Part shown: piece by piece, positions 1 through 6,582 of the stretch
Layout of the letters: every line of letters starts with the position of its first letter
How positions within the stretch are numbered: position 1 is the stretch's first letter
Assembly (NCBI RefSeq): GCF_000189255.1
Contig: NZ_AEVS01000108.1
Span: 1-45,305, forward strand
Direction: 5' to 3'
DNA: 45,305 nt
DNA from: Vibrio brasiliensis LMG 20546
GTDB lineage: Bacteria; Pseudomonadota; Gammaproteobacteria; Enterobacterales; Vibrionaceae
Program-made: the position numbers and the translations under genes
Notes under the pieces: generated by a model
The model's database searches: none
What the model saw: only the letters and a program-made list of their open reading frames with translations
Told to the model about the DNA's origin: nothing

Positions 1-51
1 AAAACAATTACCAGTAATAGACAAGGTAAAAAAGATTGTAACATCAAACAT
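1..51 (-). CDS. N-terminus of a fifth immunity-like small membrane protein (partial, runs off the window)
   Basis: An ATG at 51 opens a frame with no stop before the window edge (17 codons). It encodes MFDVTIFFTLSITGNCF. This matches in pattern the start of the protein at 723-1016 (MIDVAMFLLLTTSITFVF): M-hydrophobic-D-V followed by a hydrophobic run. It begins 4 bp after the stop of the preceding membrane-protein gene, the same tight spacing as the other members of the array. It is therefore inferred to be another paralogue. Only the first membrane segment is visible, so the diagnostic S-I-F motif cannot be checked. Confidence 0.5.
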   Translation of the reverse strand, partial: MFDVTIFFTLSITGNCF

Positions 52-55
52 TTAT

Positions 56-355
56 TCAGCTTCTTTTAGGTATTAACAGCCCTAAACATAAGCAAACTAT
101 AATGCTAGACCATCGTATTACTTCATTATGTTTGAATGATACTTCGGGAAGCATGTTCATTAATAAAGTTCCATTCATAAAAATTGAATAGTAATTACCA
201 CCAGTGAATCCAATAACCAGAATAATGTAAATATATACGTACACTGAGCTATTAAAGGTCAAATAGGATATCCGCCTTAGAGTAACGAGCAAAATAATCG
301 TAATGAAATAAAATATAGTTTCTTTCATATTTCCTAGTCCTTTAAATTTATCCAT
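56..355 (-). CDS. Small membrane protein, putative T6SS immunity paralogue (copy 4)
   Basis: A 99-residue hydrophobic protein with about three predicted membrane segments: residues ~13-26, ~38-50 and ~80-94. It has no recognised domain name. The centre carries G-G-N-Y-Y-S-I-F-x-x-G and the end carries W-S-S followed by a hydrophobic helix ending I-P-K. Both signatures recur in the three genes upstream, so the four are inferred to be diverged paralogues. It lies at the distal end of a run starting with hcp and a DUF4225-like toxin. Polytopic small proteins after such a toxin are usually immunity proteins protecting the inner membrane. Specificity is unknown. Confidence 0.7.
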   Translation of the reverse strand: MDKFKGLGNMKETIFYFITIILLVTLRRISYLTFNSSVYVYIYIILVIGFTGGNYYSIFMNGTLLMNMLPEVSFKHNEVIRWSSIIVCLCLGLLIPKRS

Positions 356-359
356 GCTG

Positions 360-701
360 TCAAAAATAAAGTCCGAACAACATTGATTTTCCTAATTTTT
401 TGATATATTGTGGAATACACAAAATAGCAAAAGCAAACATTATGACTAGGCTTGACCATTGTATCTGGTCATTCGGTAAATTAAGAATATTCTCTTCAAA
501 GTGATTAACAACAGACGGGGCATTTCCATGGACAAAGGAGCCATAGTTGAAAATTGAATAATATTGAGAGCCTATAACTATATATGCCAAGATCTTACAG
601 AAAGCATAAAATTTATTCTTGCTGTAACGAAACAGCTTTCTTGCTACATAGATGAGAATGAGAGAAAAAGTCCAAAACAACATTAATGTAATCATAGTCA
701 A
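360..701 (-). CDS. Small membrane protein, putative T6SS immunity paralogue (copy 3)
   Basis: A 113-residue hydrophobic protein. The shared motif appears as G-S-Q-Y-Y-S-I-F-x-x-G in the middle, and Q-W-S-S-L plus a membrane helix ending C-I-P near the C-terminus. The tail is longer and basic (YIKKLGKSM), which would be cytoplasmic under the positive-inside rule. It sits 4 bp upstream of copy 4 and 21 bp downstream of copy 2, so it is probably co-transcribed with both. The region between motif and C-terminal helix (HGNAPSVVNHFEEN) differs from the other copies and may be the specificity-determining periplasmic loop; that is inference. Confidence 0.7.
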   Translation of the reverse strand: MTMITLMLFWTFSLILIYVARKLFRYSKNKFYAFCKILAYIVIGSQYYSIFNYGSFVHGNAPSVVNHFEENILNLPNDQIQWSSLVIMFAFAILCIPQYIKKLGKSMLFGLYF

Positions 702-722
702 TCCGATATAAGTAGAAGATTC

Positions 723-1016
723 TCACCCAGACTCTTCCGGATGTTTTGGGATAAGGAATCCTGAGTAAATACATACACCAAGGCTAAGACAAGAAATTAA
801 GTCATTGTTCGAGTAATAAGGCATAATTGATTCAAGCACTTTAAAGAATGGATAACCACTCACGAAAATAGAGTAGTAATTTAAAAGAATCGGATAGAAG
901 ACAAACACGCAATAAGCCAATCTTAAAATGTTGTTTGGGAATTCATACCCAGCCACCTTCCGGAAAACGAAGGTTATCGAAGTGGTCAATAATAAAAACA
1001 TCGCTACGTCAATCAT
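723..1016 (-). CDS. Small membrane protein, putative T6SS immunity paralogue (copy 2)
   Basis: A 97-residue hydrophobic protein beginning MIDVAMFLLL, with a central N-Y-Y-S-I-F-V-S-G motif and a C-terminal helix ending F-L-I-P-K-H-P. It follows the upstream copy directly: that gene stops at 1017 and this one starts at 1016. It lacks the W of the W-S-S signature (S-C-L-S-L instead), showing sequence drift. The predicted role is immunity against the DUF4225-like effector or a related one. The paralogy is seen in the sequence; the function is inferred from context. Confidence 0.7.
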   Translation of the reverse strand: MIDVAMFLLLTTSITFVFRKVAGYEFPNNILRLAYCVFVFYPILLNYYSIFVSGYPFFKVLESIMPYYSNNDLISCLSLGVCIYSGFLIPKHPEESG

Positions 1017-1319
1017 CTATTCAGCTCTTTTAGGAAGGCAAAATATCAGTGTAATTATAAATAAACCACATGAGAGCCATTTCATTTCAAGGTTGGGTAA
1101 ATCGAGGTATTTAATAAAAAAATCTTCGTACAGCAGTATCTTTGATGGAACACCCGCCGTTTTTGTCCCAAACTGAAAAATTGACCAAAACTGTCCTCCT
1201 AAGACCAAAAACAATAATAACTGACCTATCAGAATGACACCTTTAGATGGTTTTCGGTTTACTCGCCATAGAAGATAAATGAGCAAAAGTGAGGTAACAA
1301 TGTATGTAATGGCGATCAT
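1017..1319 (-). CDS. Small membrane protein, putative cognate immunity protein of the DUF4225-like effector (copy 1)
   Basis: A 100-residue protein with a basic loop after the first membrane helix (WRVNRKPSKG). It carries G-G-Q-F-W-S-I-F-x-x-G in the middle and K-W-L-S-C plus a helix ending C-L-P-K at the C-terminus. Its start overlaps the toxin stop by 4 bp (ATGA), the strongest translational coupling in the array. It is therefore the best candidate for the cognate immunity protein, with the downstream paralogues as accessory or orphan immunities. Three membrane segments are predicted by eye. No known immunity family name is recognised. Confidence 0.72.
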   Translation of the reverse strand: MIAITYIVTSLLLIYLLWRVNRKPSKGVILIGQLLLFLVLGGQFWSIFQFGTKTAGVPSKILLYEDFFIKYLDLPNLEMKWLSCGLFIITLIFCLPKRAE

Positions 1320-2095
1320 TTATTAACCTCATCATAGAGTGAATATGCTGTAATACCGTCACCTGCTAGTTCTGTACCTAGTGCTAACCTACTTGATGCT
1401 TGATAGCCCCTTAAGTAATCTTCTGCACTATACCTAAATAACTTAAATTGCTTGGCTTTTTGAGTTCTTGTCCACGGAATCGGATTTAGGTTACGCTTGG
1501 ATGCAATCTGATAAGCTTCAGCTGCGTTTTTGGCGGTGGTAGTTTTAGCTAGTATCCCATAAGCAGACAAAGCTAAGTCTGTCCCATAGTAGGCAATATC
1601 GCCGTGGGATTTTGAGTAACCTAGCGATTCCGCTGCGTGTTGATAGCCTTTTCGAACTGGCCCTGTTGCATTCTCATCACCATCCCAAAAGTACTTACCA
1701 TTTTCATACAGGTTATTCGCGCCATGAGCCATCATTGGACCACCAATAAAACATAAGGCCGCCGCTGAGGCGTAGCATATTCCCGCGCCTGTTGTTACCT
1801 GCATAACACTAGCAATAAAACCAACTCCTTTTTTAAAGATCAAATCACCTTGCTCGATAAGACTTTGTTTTTCTTTTTGAAGCTCTTTGAATACTGTCTC
1901 TTTGTCCTTCTTACCGCTTTTAAAATCGTTCACCAGGCATTGCTCAAACCGGTCGACTTCACGAACAAACTGCATCTTCAGACCGCCATCTGAGATGTAG
2001 CGATGTGAAAGAGTGACAGCCTGCATGGTGAGCCCTTTAGCGGCTTTTTCGACCTCACGAATGTCCCATGAGCCTAGCGCGGTTTGGTTTCTCAT
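1316..2095 (-). CDS. DUF4225-like putative T6SS effector (membrane-acting toxin)
   Basis: A 259-residue protein. Residues ~1-90 are mostly charged helix. Residues ~91-118 form a hydrophobic stretch followed by P-M-M-A-H-G-A-N-N-L-Y-E-N-G, then G-P-V-R-K-G-Y and G-x-x-A-Y-Y-G-x-D-L-x-L-S-A-Y-G. This glycine-rich pattern is what I recognise from DUF4225 proteins, which are often found with T6SS Hcp or Rhs carriers. The gene overlaps hcp by 4 bp upstream and its immunity candidate by 4 bp downstream. Cargo delivery by the adjacent Hcp is inferred from this. The hydrophobic core and membrane-located immunity candidates suggest pore formation or inner-membrane damage. The family assignment is from memory of the motif, not a search. 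Confidence 0.65.
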   Translation of the reverse strand: MRNQTALGSWDIREVEKAAKGLTMQAVTLSHRYISDGGLKMQFVREVDRFEQCLVNDFKSGKKDKETVFKELQKEKQSLIEQGDLIFKKGVGFIASVMQVTTGAGICYASAAALCFIGGPMMAHGANNLYENGKYFWDGDENATGPVRKGYQHAAESLGYSKSHGDIAYYGTDLALSAYGILAKTTTAKNAAEAYQIASKRNLNPIPWTRTQKAKQFKLFRYSAEDYLRGYQASSRLALGTELAGDGITAYSLYDEVNK

Positions 2096-2565
2096 CCTAA
2101 GTACCTATCCCATGTTTGATAACCTTCTGTACCTGCCATGTTATGTTTCCAGATAATGTCGCGGTAAGTGAGATGGAATATCTCAGACATGTTTTCATCT
2201 CCGGAAGCGAGCACATTTGGTTGATCAAATGACAGGGAGGTTATCAACGCATCAACTAACTCAATCGTGTAGAAGTTTTCGTTATAGCCTTGCTCATTGG
2301 TTCGGTAGAATTTGATAGTGCATTGCAGATGCTCTTGTTTGGAAAGGGCGTTCCCGAGTAATGGTGAAGACTTATCAACGGGTTTGGTAATGGCCATTTC
2401 CGTTGGCTTACCGTTCTTGTTTAAGGTGAAGTTACAAGCCAGAACCGTGATTTCATCTTTATGAGATTCTTGAGCCTTATTGCCAATTGAATCTTTGGTG
2501 TTACAGCCTTGAGAGATACAGTATTGCTCTTTACCCATGATCGATAAGTATGCCGTATGAGCCAT
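2092..2565 (-). CDS. hcp: Hcp family type VI secretion tube/effector-carrier protein
   Basis: A 157-residue protein of the Hcp/EvpC family, whose hexameric rings stack into the T6SS inner tube. It opens with M-A-H-T-A-Y-L-S-I and then K-D-S-I-G-N. It contains K-P-V-D-K-S-S-P-L-L, F-Y-R-T-N-E-Q-G-Y-N-E-N-F-Y-T-I-E-L and a closing L-T-Y-R-D-I-I-W-K-H-N-M-A-G-T, all typical of this family. Length is close to the usual ~160-170. There is no C-terminal toxin extension: the toxin is a separate overlapping gene downstream. No sheath, baseplate or ATPase genes are in the window, so this is an auxiliary (orphan) hcp module that would rely on a main T6SS cluster elsewhere. Confidence 0.88.
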   Translation of the reverse strand: MAHTAYLSIMGKEQYCISQGCNTKDSIGNKAQESHKDEITVLACNFTLNKNGKPTEMAITKPVDKSSPLLGNALSKQEHLQCTIKFYRTNEQGYNENFYTIELVDALITSLSFDQPNVLASGDENMSEIFHLTYRDIIWKHNMAGTEGYQTWDRYLG

Positions 2566-2749
2566 AATTTACTCGTATATATTTATGGAACCGTACACAT
2601 AGCGTATATCAATGAGTCAGTTATGGGCGACCGCTAACTATCTGGATTTGAAGCAATATTCATTAATTTGGTTCAAATTACCTTAAAATGGTTTAGAAAA
2701 TCAGACATTGAAACGGATGGGTGATGAGGTCAAACATCTATCCGCTCCT

Positions 2750-3196
2750 TTAACGTTGGATGAATGGGACTTTACTTACATGAAATGGCTTGTTCACTTT
2801 GGACTCTAGCTCTTGTAGTTTTGCTGCTTCTGCTATCTGTGGAGCTTTAGCGATGTATGGTTCGAATGAAACATACTTATTAACAAACTCTTGAACCTCT
2901 TGAGTTTGTATAGCTAGCTGTTTTTTAAAAGCGCCAATTTCATTAGACAGGCACGCATTAAAGCTGCGTTGGGCAAGGTATATGAGCACTTCAGTTCGCT
3001 TATTCTCTTCCAATGACTTTAACCAGTCCGAGTTCGGAAAATCTTGATGCCCAGTCTTTGCGACCTCAAAGCAGAGATCTTTTTTCGCTTCTAGGGCATC
3101 GTAACTCATTGTTAAAGAATCACTTGCTTGCGTTTGCAAACTCGCACTAAAGAGCATCACTGCTAACGCATTGCCAAAAGTCTTTTTCTTTTCCAT
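2750..3196 (-). CDS. Small periplasmic protein of unknown function
   Basis: The start is placed at the ATG at 3196, which has AGGGG 9 bp upstream; a TTG 9 bp further up is less likely. The 148-residue product begins with a clear Sec signal peptide: K-K-K, then a hydrophobic run, with likely cleavage after T-Q-A-S. The mature protein is charged and helical, with two cysteines (L-C-F-E and N-A-C-L-S) that could form a disulfide. No family is recognised. It is on the same strand as hcp but separated by 184 bp, so co-transcription is uncertain. It could be unrelated to the T6SS module. Confidence 0.6.
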   Translation of the reverse strand: MEKKKTFGNALAVMLFSASLQTQASDSLTMSYDALEAKKDLCFEVAKTGHQDFPNSDWLKSLEENKRTEVLIYLAQRSFNACLSNEIGAFKKQLAIQTQEVQEFVNKYVSFEPYIAKAPQIAEAAKLQELESKVNKPFHVSKVPFIQR

Positions 3197-3738
3197 TGTT
3201 AACAACCCCTATCATGCTTTGGACAAAAAACATTCATACTAGAGCCTATCATGGGCTTGTTGGGGTTCATCACTGGACAGGCTGTTTTGGAAACCAAGTC
3301 ATGGCATTGCTTTTCGTTTTTGGGGTAATGCCAATGGTTTGAGGTCAATTAGGAAGGTACGCTGTCTCTTTGAGGGTAGAACGTAGTGTTCTGAGGCGAA
3401 AAGCCCTCGCGGGAGCGAGGGCTTGGTGAGGCAGTCAAAATCTATTGTTTTCCTGAAAAATAACGAAAAACCTAGTAGATTTTAGTCGTATTGAGCAGCA
3501 CCACATACAAGTTTTATGCATTTTCAATTGGTACAACTAAAAGCTATTAACTTAGCCCTTTGAACATATACCACTGAATGCTCTTTGCTCCCTAATTCAC
3601 ATACACTTGAACCCATAGTTCAGATATTACAAGTACGATAATTAATAGAAGCAGTAAACAACACACTATGGAGTTTTCAAAACTATAGCGCCATTTGTAT
3701 TCAAGTCATAAAGAGATCCATAGTAACGAAACATTTTG
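3197..3738. other. Non-coding stretch between the periplasmic gene and the methyltransferase
   Basis: About 540 bp with no convincing gene. It contains two copies of CATGATAGG close to the start of the periplasmic-protein gene, and a hairpin with GGCATT/AATGCC arms at about 3300-3335. A strong GC-rich stem lies at 3401-3424. The rest is AT-rich, with scattered stops in all frames I followed. Confidence 0.6.
3401..3424 (-). terminator. Intrinsic terminator-like hairpin
   Basis: A 10-bp perfect stem, AAGCCCTCGC / GCGAGGGCTT, with a 4-nt loop. Read on the minus strand it is followed by TTTTCG. It could end transcripts from the methyltransferase about 315 bp upstream, or an unannotated short transcript from the intervening region. 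The U tract is short. Confidence 0.5.
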
Positions 3739-5070
3739 TTAAGCGACTTCTTTGTTGGCGCTATTCTTTAATTCTCCGGCTTGCTTCATTGCGCTGCGCA
3801 TTTGTTGCGCTACCGCTTTAACTACCTTCACACAAACTGAATTACCAAATTGCTTGTAGATTTGCCCTTGCGATACTGCGCCAACATCAAAGCTTTCAGG
3901 GAAACCTTGTAAGCGGGCACACTCTCTAGGTGTTAACTTACGTGGGTTCTTACCAATATGGCTTTGATCGATAAGAATTTCAGAACCATCTTTGTAATAG
4001 CGAGCACTAATTGTATTGGTGTACTCACTTTCAGCGTTGTAGAGCGTGTAACCAAAACCATTGCCTTTTGTTTTATGGCCTTCTTTGCGCTTTTGGTGAC
4101 CTTCCCACAAACGATCAGATATTGTATAACAATCTTTACCAATAACTTTCGCCTCCGCTTCTAACTCTTGGTCAGACTGTAGAATATCTCCTACCTTCGT
4201 TGGTGTTTTCGGTGGTTCAGGCCAATTAAACACTTGGTCGAAATCTACACCTGTATAGTAATCTTTATCGAATCCGATGATGAAAATACGCTCGCGATTC
4301 TGCGGTACACCAAAGTCGGCAGCTCTTAGAACTCTCACATCCACCCAGTAATTAAGCTTATCGCTTAGTGCATGGCGAACTTCTTCGCTGAGGAGAACAT
4401 CTTCAGGAATTTTATGTTCACCCTTACCTTCCAAAAAGTTCAAAATAGTTTTAAGTGTTTGACCTTTATCGTGTCCTTTCAACTGCTTAACATTTTCAAG
4501 CAAAAACGCTTTGGGACGTTTCTCTACTAGGATTTTTTGAATTTCGAAAAACATAGTTCCACGGGTATCATTGAAACCCTGCTTAAGACCGGCTTGGGAG
4601 AATGCCTGACAAGGAAAACCACCTAATAGAATATCGTGTTCTGGAATCTGTTCTTTTACGCAGATTTTAGTGATATCACCGTTAGGCATTTCACCATAAT
4701 TGTGAAGATATGTTTTCTGAGCGAACTTGTCCCACTCTGATGTGAATACACAATGACCACCAAGCTCTTGAAATGGTTGACGAATGCCACCGATTCCAGC
4801 GAATAGATCGATGTAAGTGAAATCACACTGGTTTTCAGGCGCTTGTCGAAACGGAGCTTGCTCTAAGCGAGCATCTAATTCTTCTTTCAGATTACCAATT
4901 GCTTCTAGTTTAGCTTTGGTTGGTTTGTGCTCGCCATTTTCCCAACCTCTTACAGTTCTTTCACCTGTTGAGCTCATTCCTAGCAGATTTGCGAACTCCG
5001 CAACACCTAAACCAAGGTTTTCTCGTGTGTTTTTGATATATTTAGCAACTGATTGATTAGATTGATCCAC
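3739..5070 (-). CDS. DNA (cytosine-5-)-methyltransferase with N-terminal HTH, modification subunit of a LlaJI-type system
   Basis: A 443-residue C5 methyltransferase that transfers methyl from SAM to cytosine in duplex DNA. Motif I D-L-F-A-G-I-G-G is at 88-95, the catalytic P-C-Q at 153-155 (nucleophile C154), E-N-V at 192-194, Q-N-R-E-R at 257-261, and motif X F-G-N-S-V near the C-terminus. The sequence around these is Dcm/EcoRII-like (I-G-G-I-R, F-T-S-E-W, R-Y-Y-K-D-G-x-E-I-L-I-D). Residues ~8-62 form an XRE-like helix-turn-helix, as in methylases that repress their own promoter. It diverges from the restriction genes at 5153-7866 and should protect host DNA from them. The target sequence cannot be read from the protein. 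Confidence 0.9.
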   Translation of the reverse strand: MDQSNQSVAKYIKNTRENLGLGVAEFANLLGMSSTGERTVRGWENGEHKPTKAKLEAIGNLKEELDARLEQAPFRQAPENQCDFTYIDLFAGIGGIRQPFQELGGHCVFTSEWDKFAQKTYLHNYGEMPNGDITKICVKEQIPEHDILLGGFPCQAFSQAGLKQGFNDTRGTMFFEIQKILVEKRPKAFLLENVKQLKGHDKGQTLKTILNFLEGKGEHKIPEDVLLSEEVRHALSDKLNYWVDVRVLRAADFGVPQNRERIFIIGFDKDYYTGVDFDQVFNWPEPPKTPTKVGDILQSDQELEAEAKVIGKDCYTISDRLWEGHQKRKEGHKTKGNGFGYTLYNAESEYTNTISARYYKDGSEILIDQSHIGKNPRKLTPRECARLQGFPESFDVGAVSQGQIYKQFGNSVCVKVVKAVAQQMRSAMKQAGELKNSANKEVA

Positions 5071-5072
5071 TT

Positions 5073-5111
5073 TTACTATCGCTTATCCGGTTTTTGACCC
5101 GGAGATAGTAA
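5073..5111. promoter_or_regulatory. Dyad in the divergent methylase/restriction promoter, probable methylase operator
   Basis: The outer arms TTACTATC (5073-5080) and GATAGTAA (5104-5111) are exact inverted repeats. The inner arms TCCGG (5086-5090) and CCGGA (5099-5103) are also inverted, with GCTTA unpaired on the left. It begins 2 bp upstream of the methylase start codon (5070) and ends 41 bp before the restriction operon. The methylase's N-terminal HTH is the natural candidate ligand, as known for M.SsoII and M.EcoRII autoregulation. Binding is inferred. Confidence 0.6.
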
Positions 5112-5152
5112 CACTGTGTATCTAGACAGGCAAATAATTAAAAAGGCTTAAA

Positions 5153-6574
5153 ATGAGAATTGACGAATTTGTAGAAAACTGTGCGGGCTTGAACAGCTCA
5201 ATGAGCCTATCATACGAAGATCTAGCCCCTTCATTTAAGTTTTCTAATACTGGTAGAAGAGGTACTAAATACTTTTCTATCACTTTGAAACAAGCTCTTC
5301 ACGCGTTGAGAGATATCCGAAACAATCTTGCTCAATTCTCGCAGAATGCAAACTACGATGAAGACAGTTGGCGTGATTTGTTCCCAAGACACCTAACTGA
5401 TGATGTCACTATCGCGTTGTCTACCGTTCAAACCCTGCCCCTATTCTCTGTTCTCAGTAAAATTATTTCTGTATCGAACAACCTAGAAGCAGGATATAAC
5501 GATAAAGTAATGCCTCTTGAGCCGCAATTTCTCGATCAAGCAATCCTCTACCTTGAAAGTCAACTTCCTAATAATGAAGCATATTTAGCTGCGGTTTCTT
5601 CTGATAGCACCACAGCAGAAGATCGCGTCTCCTCTGGCATTAACAAAATCTATTATGGCGCGCCTGGCACAGGTAAAAGCTATACCATCGATCAACAAAC
5701 CAATGCTGGGCACACATTCCGCACGGTTTTCCATCCAGACACACAATATAGCGATTTTATAGGTAGCCTTAAGCCTGCAATGGTAGATGGCGTTATTAGT
5801 TACTCTTTCCGTCCTGGTTGTTTTACCGATGCTATCGTCCACGCAGTTACACATCCTGAGGCAGAATGTGCTCTAGTTATTGAGGAGATAAACCGTGCTG
5901 CTGCGGCAGCTGCCTTTGGTGAAATATTCCAGCTCTTAGATCGTGATATCTCAAAAGCAAGTAAGTACCCAATACACGTATCCGATCCAGATTGGCTTGA
6001 ATATTTAAACAGCAAAACCGAAGGTTTCTTTGCAGATGGGAAACTTTTCATTCCATCGAACTTATCGATACTTGCAACAATGAATAGCAGTGACCAAGCT
6101 GTAATGCCTCTCGATACAGCATTTAAACGTCGTTGGGAATTTGAGTACCTACCTTTCGACTATGACAACGCTGCGCAAGGAACATTGCCACTGGCTCTAT
6201 ACTACAATGGAGAAGTCCAAGTTAAGCATGTCCAGTGGTCTGATTTTTCAAAAGTTATCAACAATATACTGGCCGTTGATCATATCCCTGAAGATAAGCT
6301 TTTGGGTCATCGCTTCCTGGATGATGCTGAGCTAAATGAAAATGGAGCTAACTCTCTTAAAGGTAAACTATTTATGTACCTGTGGGACGATGTGCTCCGA
6401 CACGGTCAGCGTGATGTTGTATTCGCAAATACTGTTACTGAACTAGGTGAAGATGTAGAGCTAACAACTTATGGCCGCTTAATCACAGCCTACGATGACA
6501 ATCAATGTGTTCTTGTTGAGCATCTATCTGAAATGTTATTCCAAATGACTATTGAACGTGAAGAGCAACAATAA
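5153..6574 (+). CDS. McrB-like AAA+ GTPase, LlaJI-type restriction subunit R1
   Basis: A 473-residue motor subunit. Walker A G-A-P-G-T-G-K-S is at 169-176, Walker B L-V-I-E-E-I-N-R at 241-248, and the McrB-type GTPase signature M-N-S-S-D at 310-314. It is followed by L-D-x-A-F-K-R-R-W-E-F with the arginine finger region. In McrBC and LlaJI such subunits hydrolyse GTP and drive translocation, while a partner cuts. Residues 1-160 are an N-terminal domain that probably reads DNA; I do not recognise its fold. It lies 8 bp upstream of the nuclease gene, forming an operon, and diverges from the methylase. A GTP rather than ATP preference is inferred from the N-x-x-D motif. Confidence 0.85.
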   Translation: MRIDEFVENCAGLNSSMSLSYEDLAPSFKFSNTGRRGTKYFSITLKQALHALRDIRNNLAQFSQNANYDEDSWRDLFPRHLTDDVTIALSTVQTLPLFSVLSKIISVSNNLEAGYNDKVMPLEPQFLDQAILYLESQLPNNEAYLAAVSSDSTTAEDRVSSGINKIYYGAPGTGKSYTIDQQTNAGHTFRTVFHPDTQYSDFIGSLKPAMVDGVISYSFRPGCFTDAIVHAVTHPEAECALVIEEINRAAAAAAFGEIFQLLDRDISKASKYPIHVSDPDWLEYLNSKTEGFFADGKLFIPSNLSILATMNSSDQAVMPLDTAFKRRWEFEYLPFDYDNAAQGTLPLALYYNGEVQVKHVQWSDFSKVINNILAVDHIPEDKLLGHRFLDDAELNENGANSLKGKLFMYLWDDVLRHGQRDVVFANTVTELGEDVELTTYGRLITAYDDNQCVLVEHLSEMLFQMTIEREEQQ

Positions 6575-6582
6575 GGTCAATT

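Noticed and set aside
3933-4142. Frame antisense/out of frame within the cytosine methyltransferase
   Set aside because: Shadow frame inside a gene with all methyltransferase motifs intact; no own start signal.
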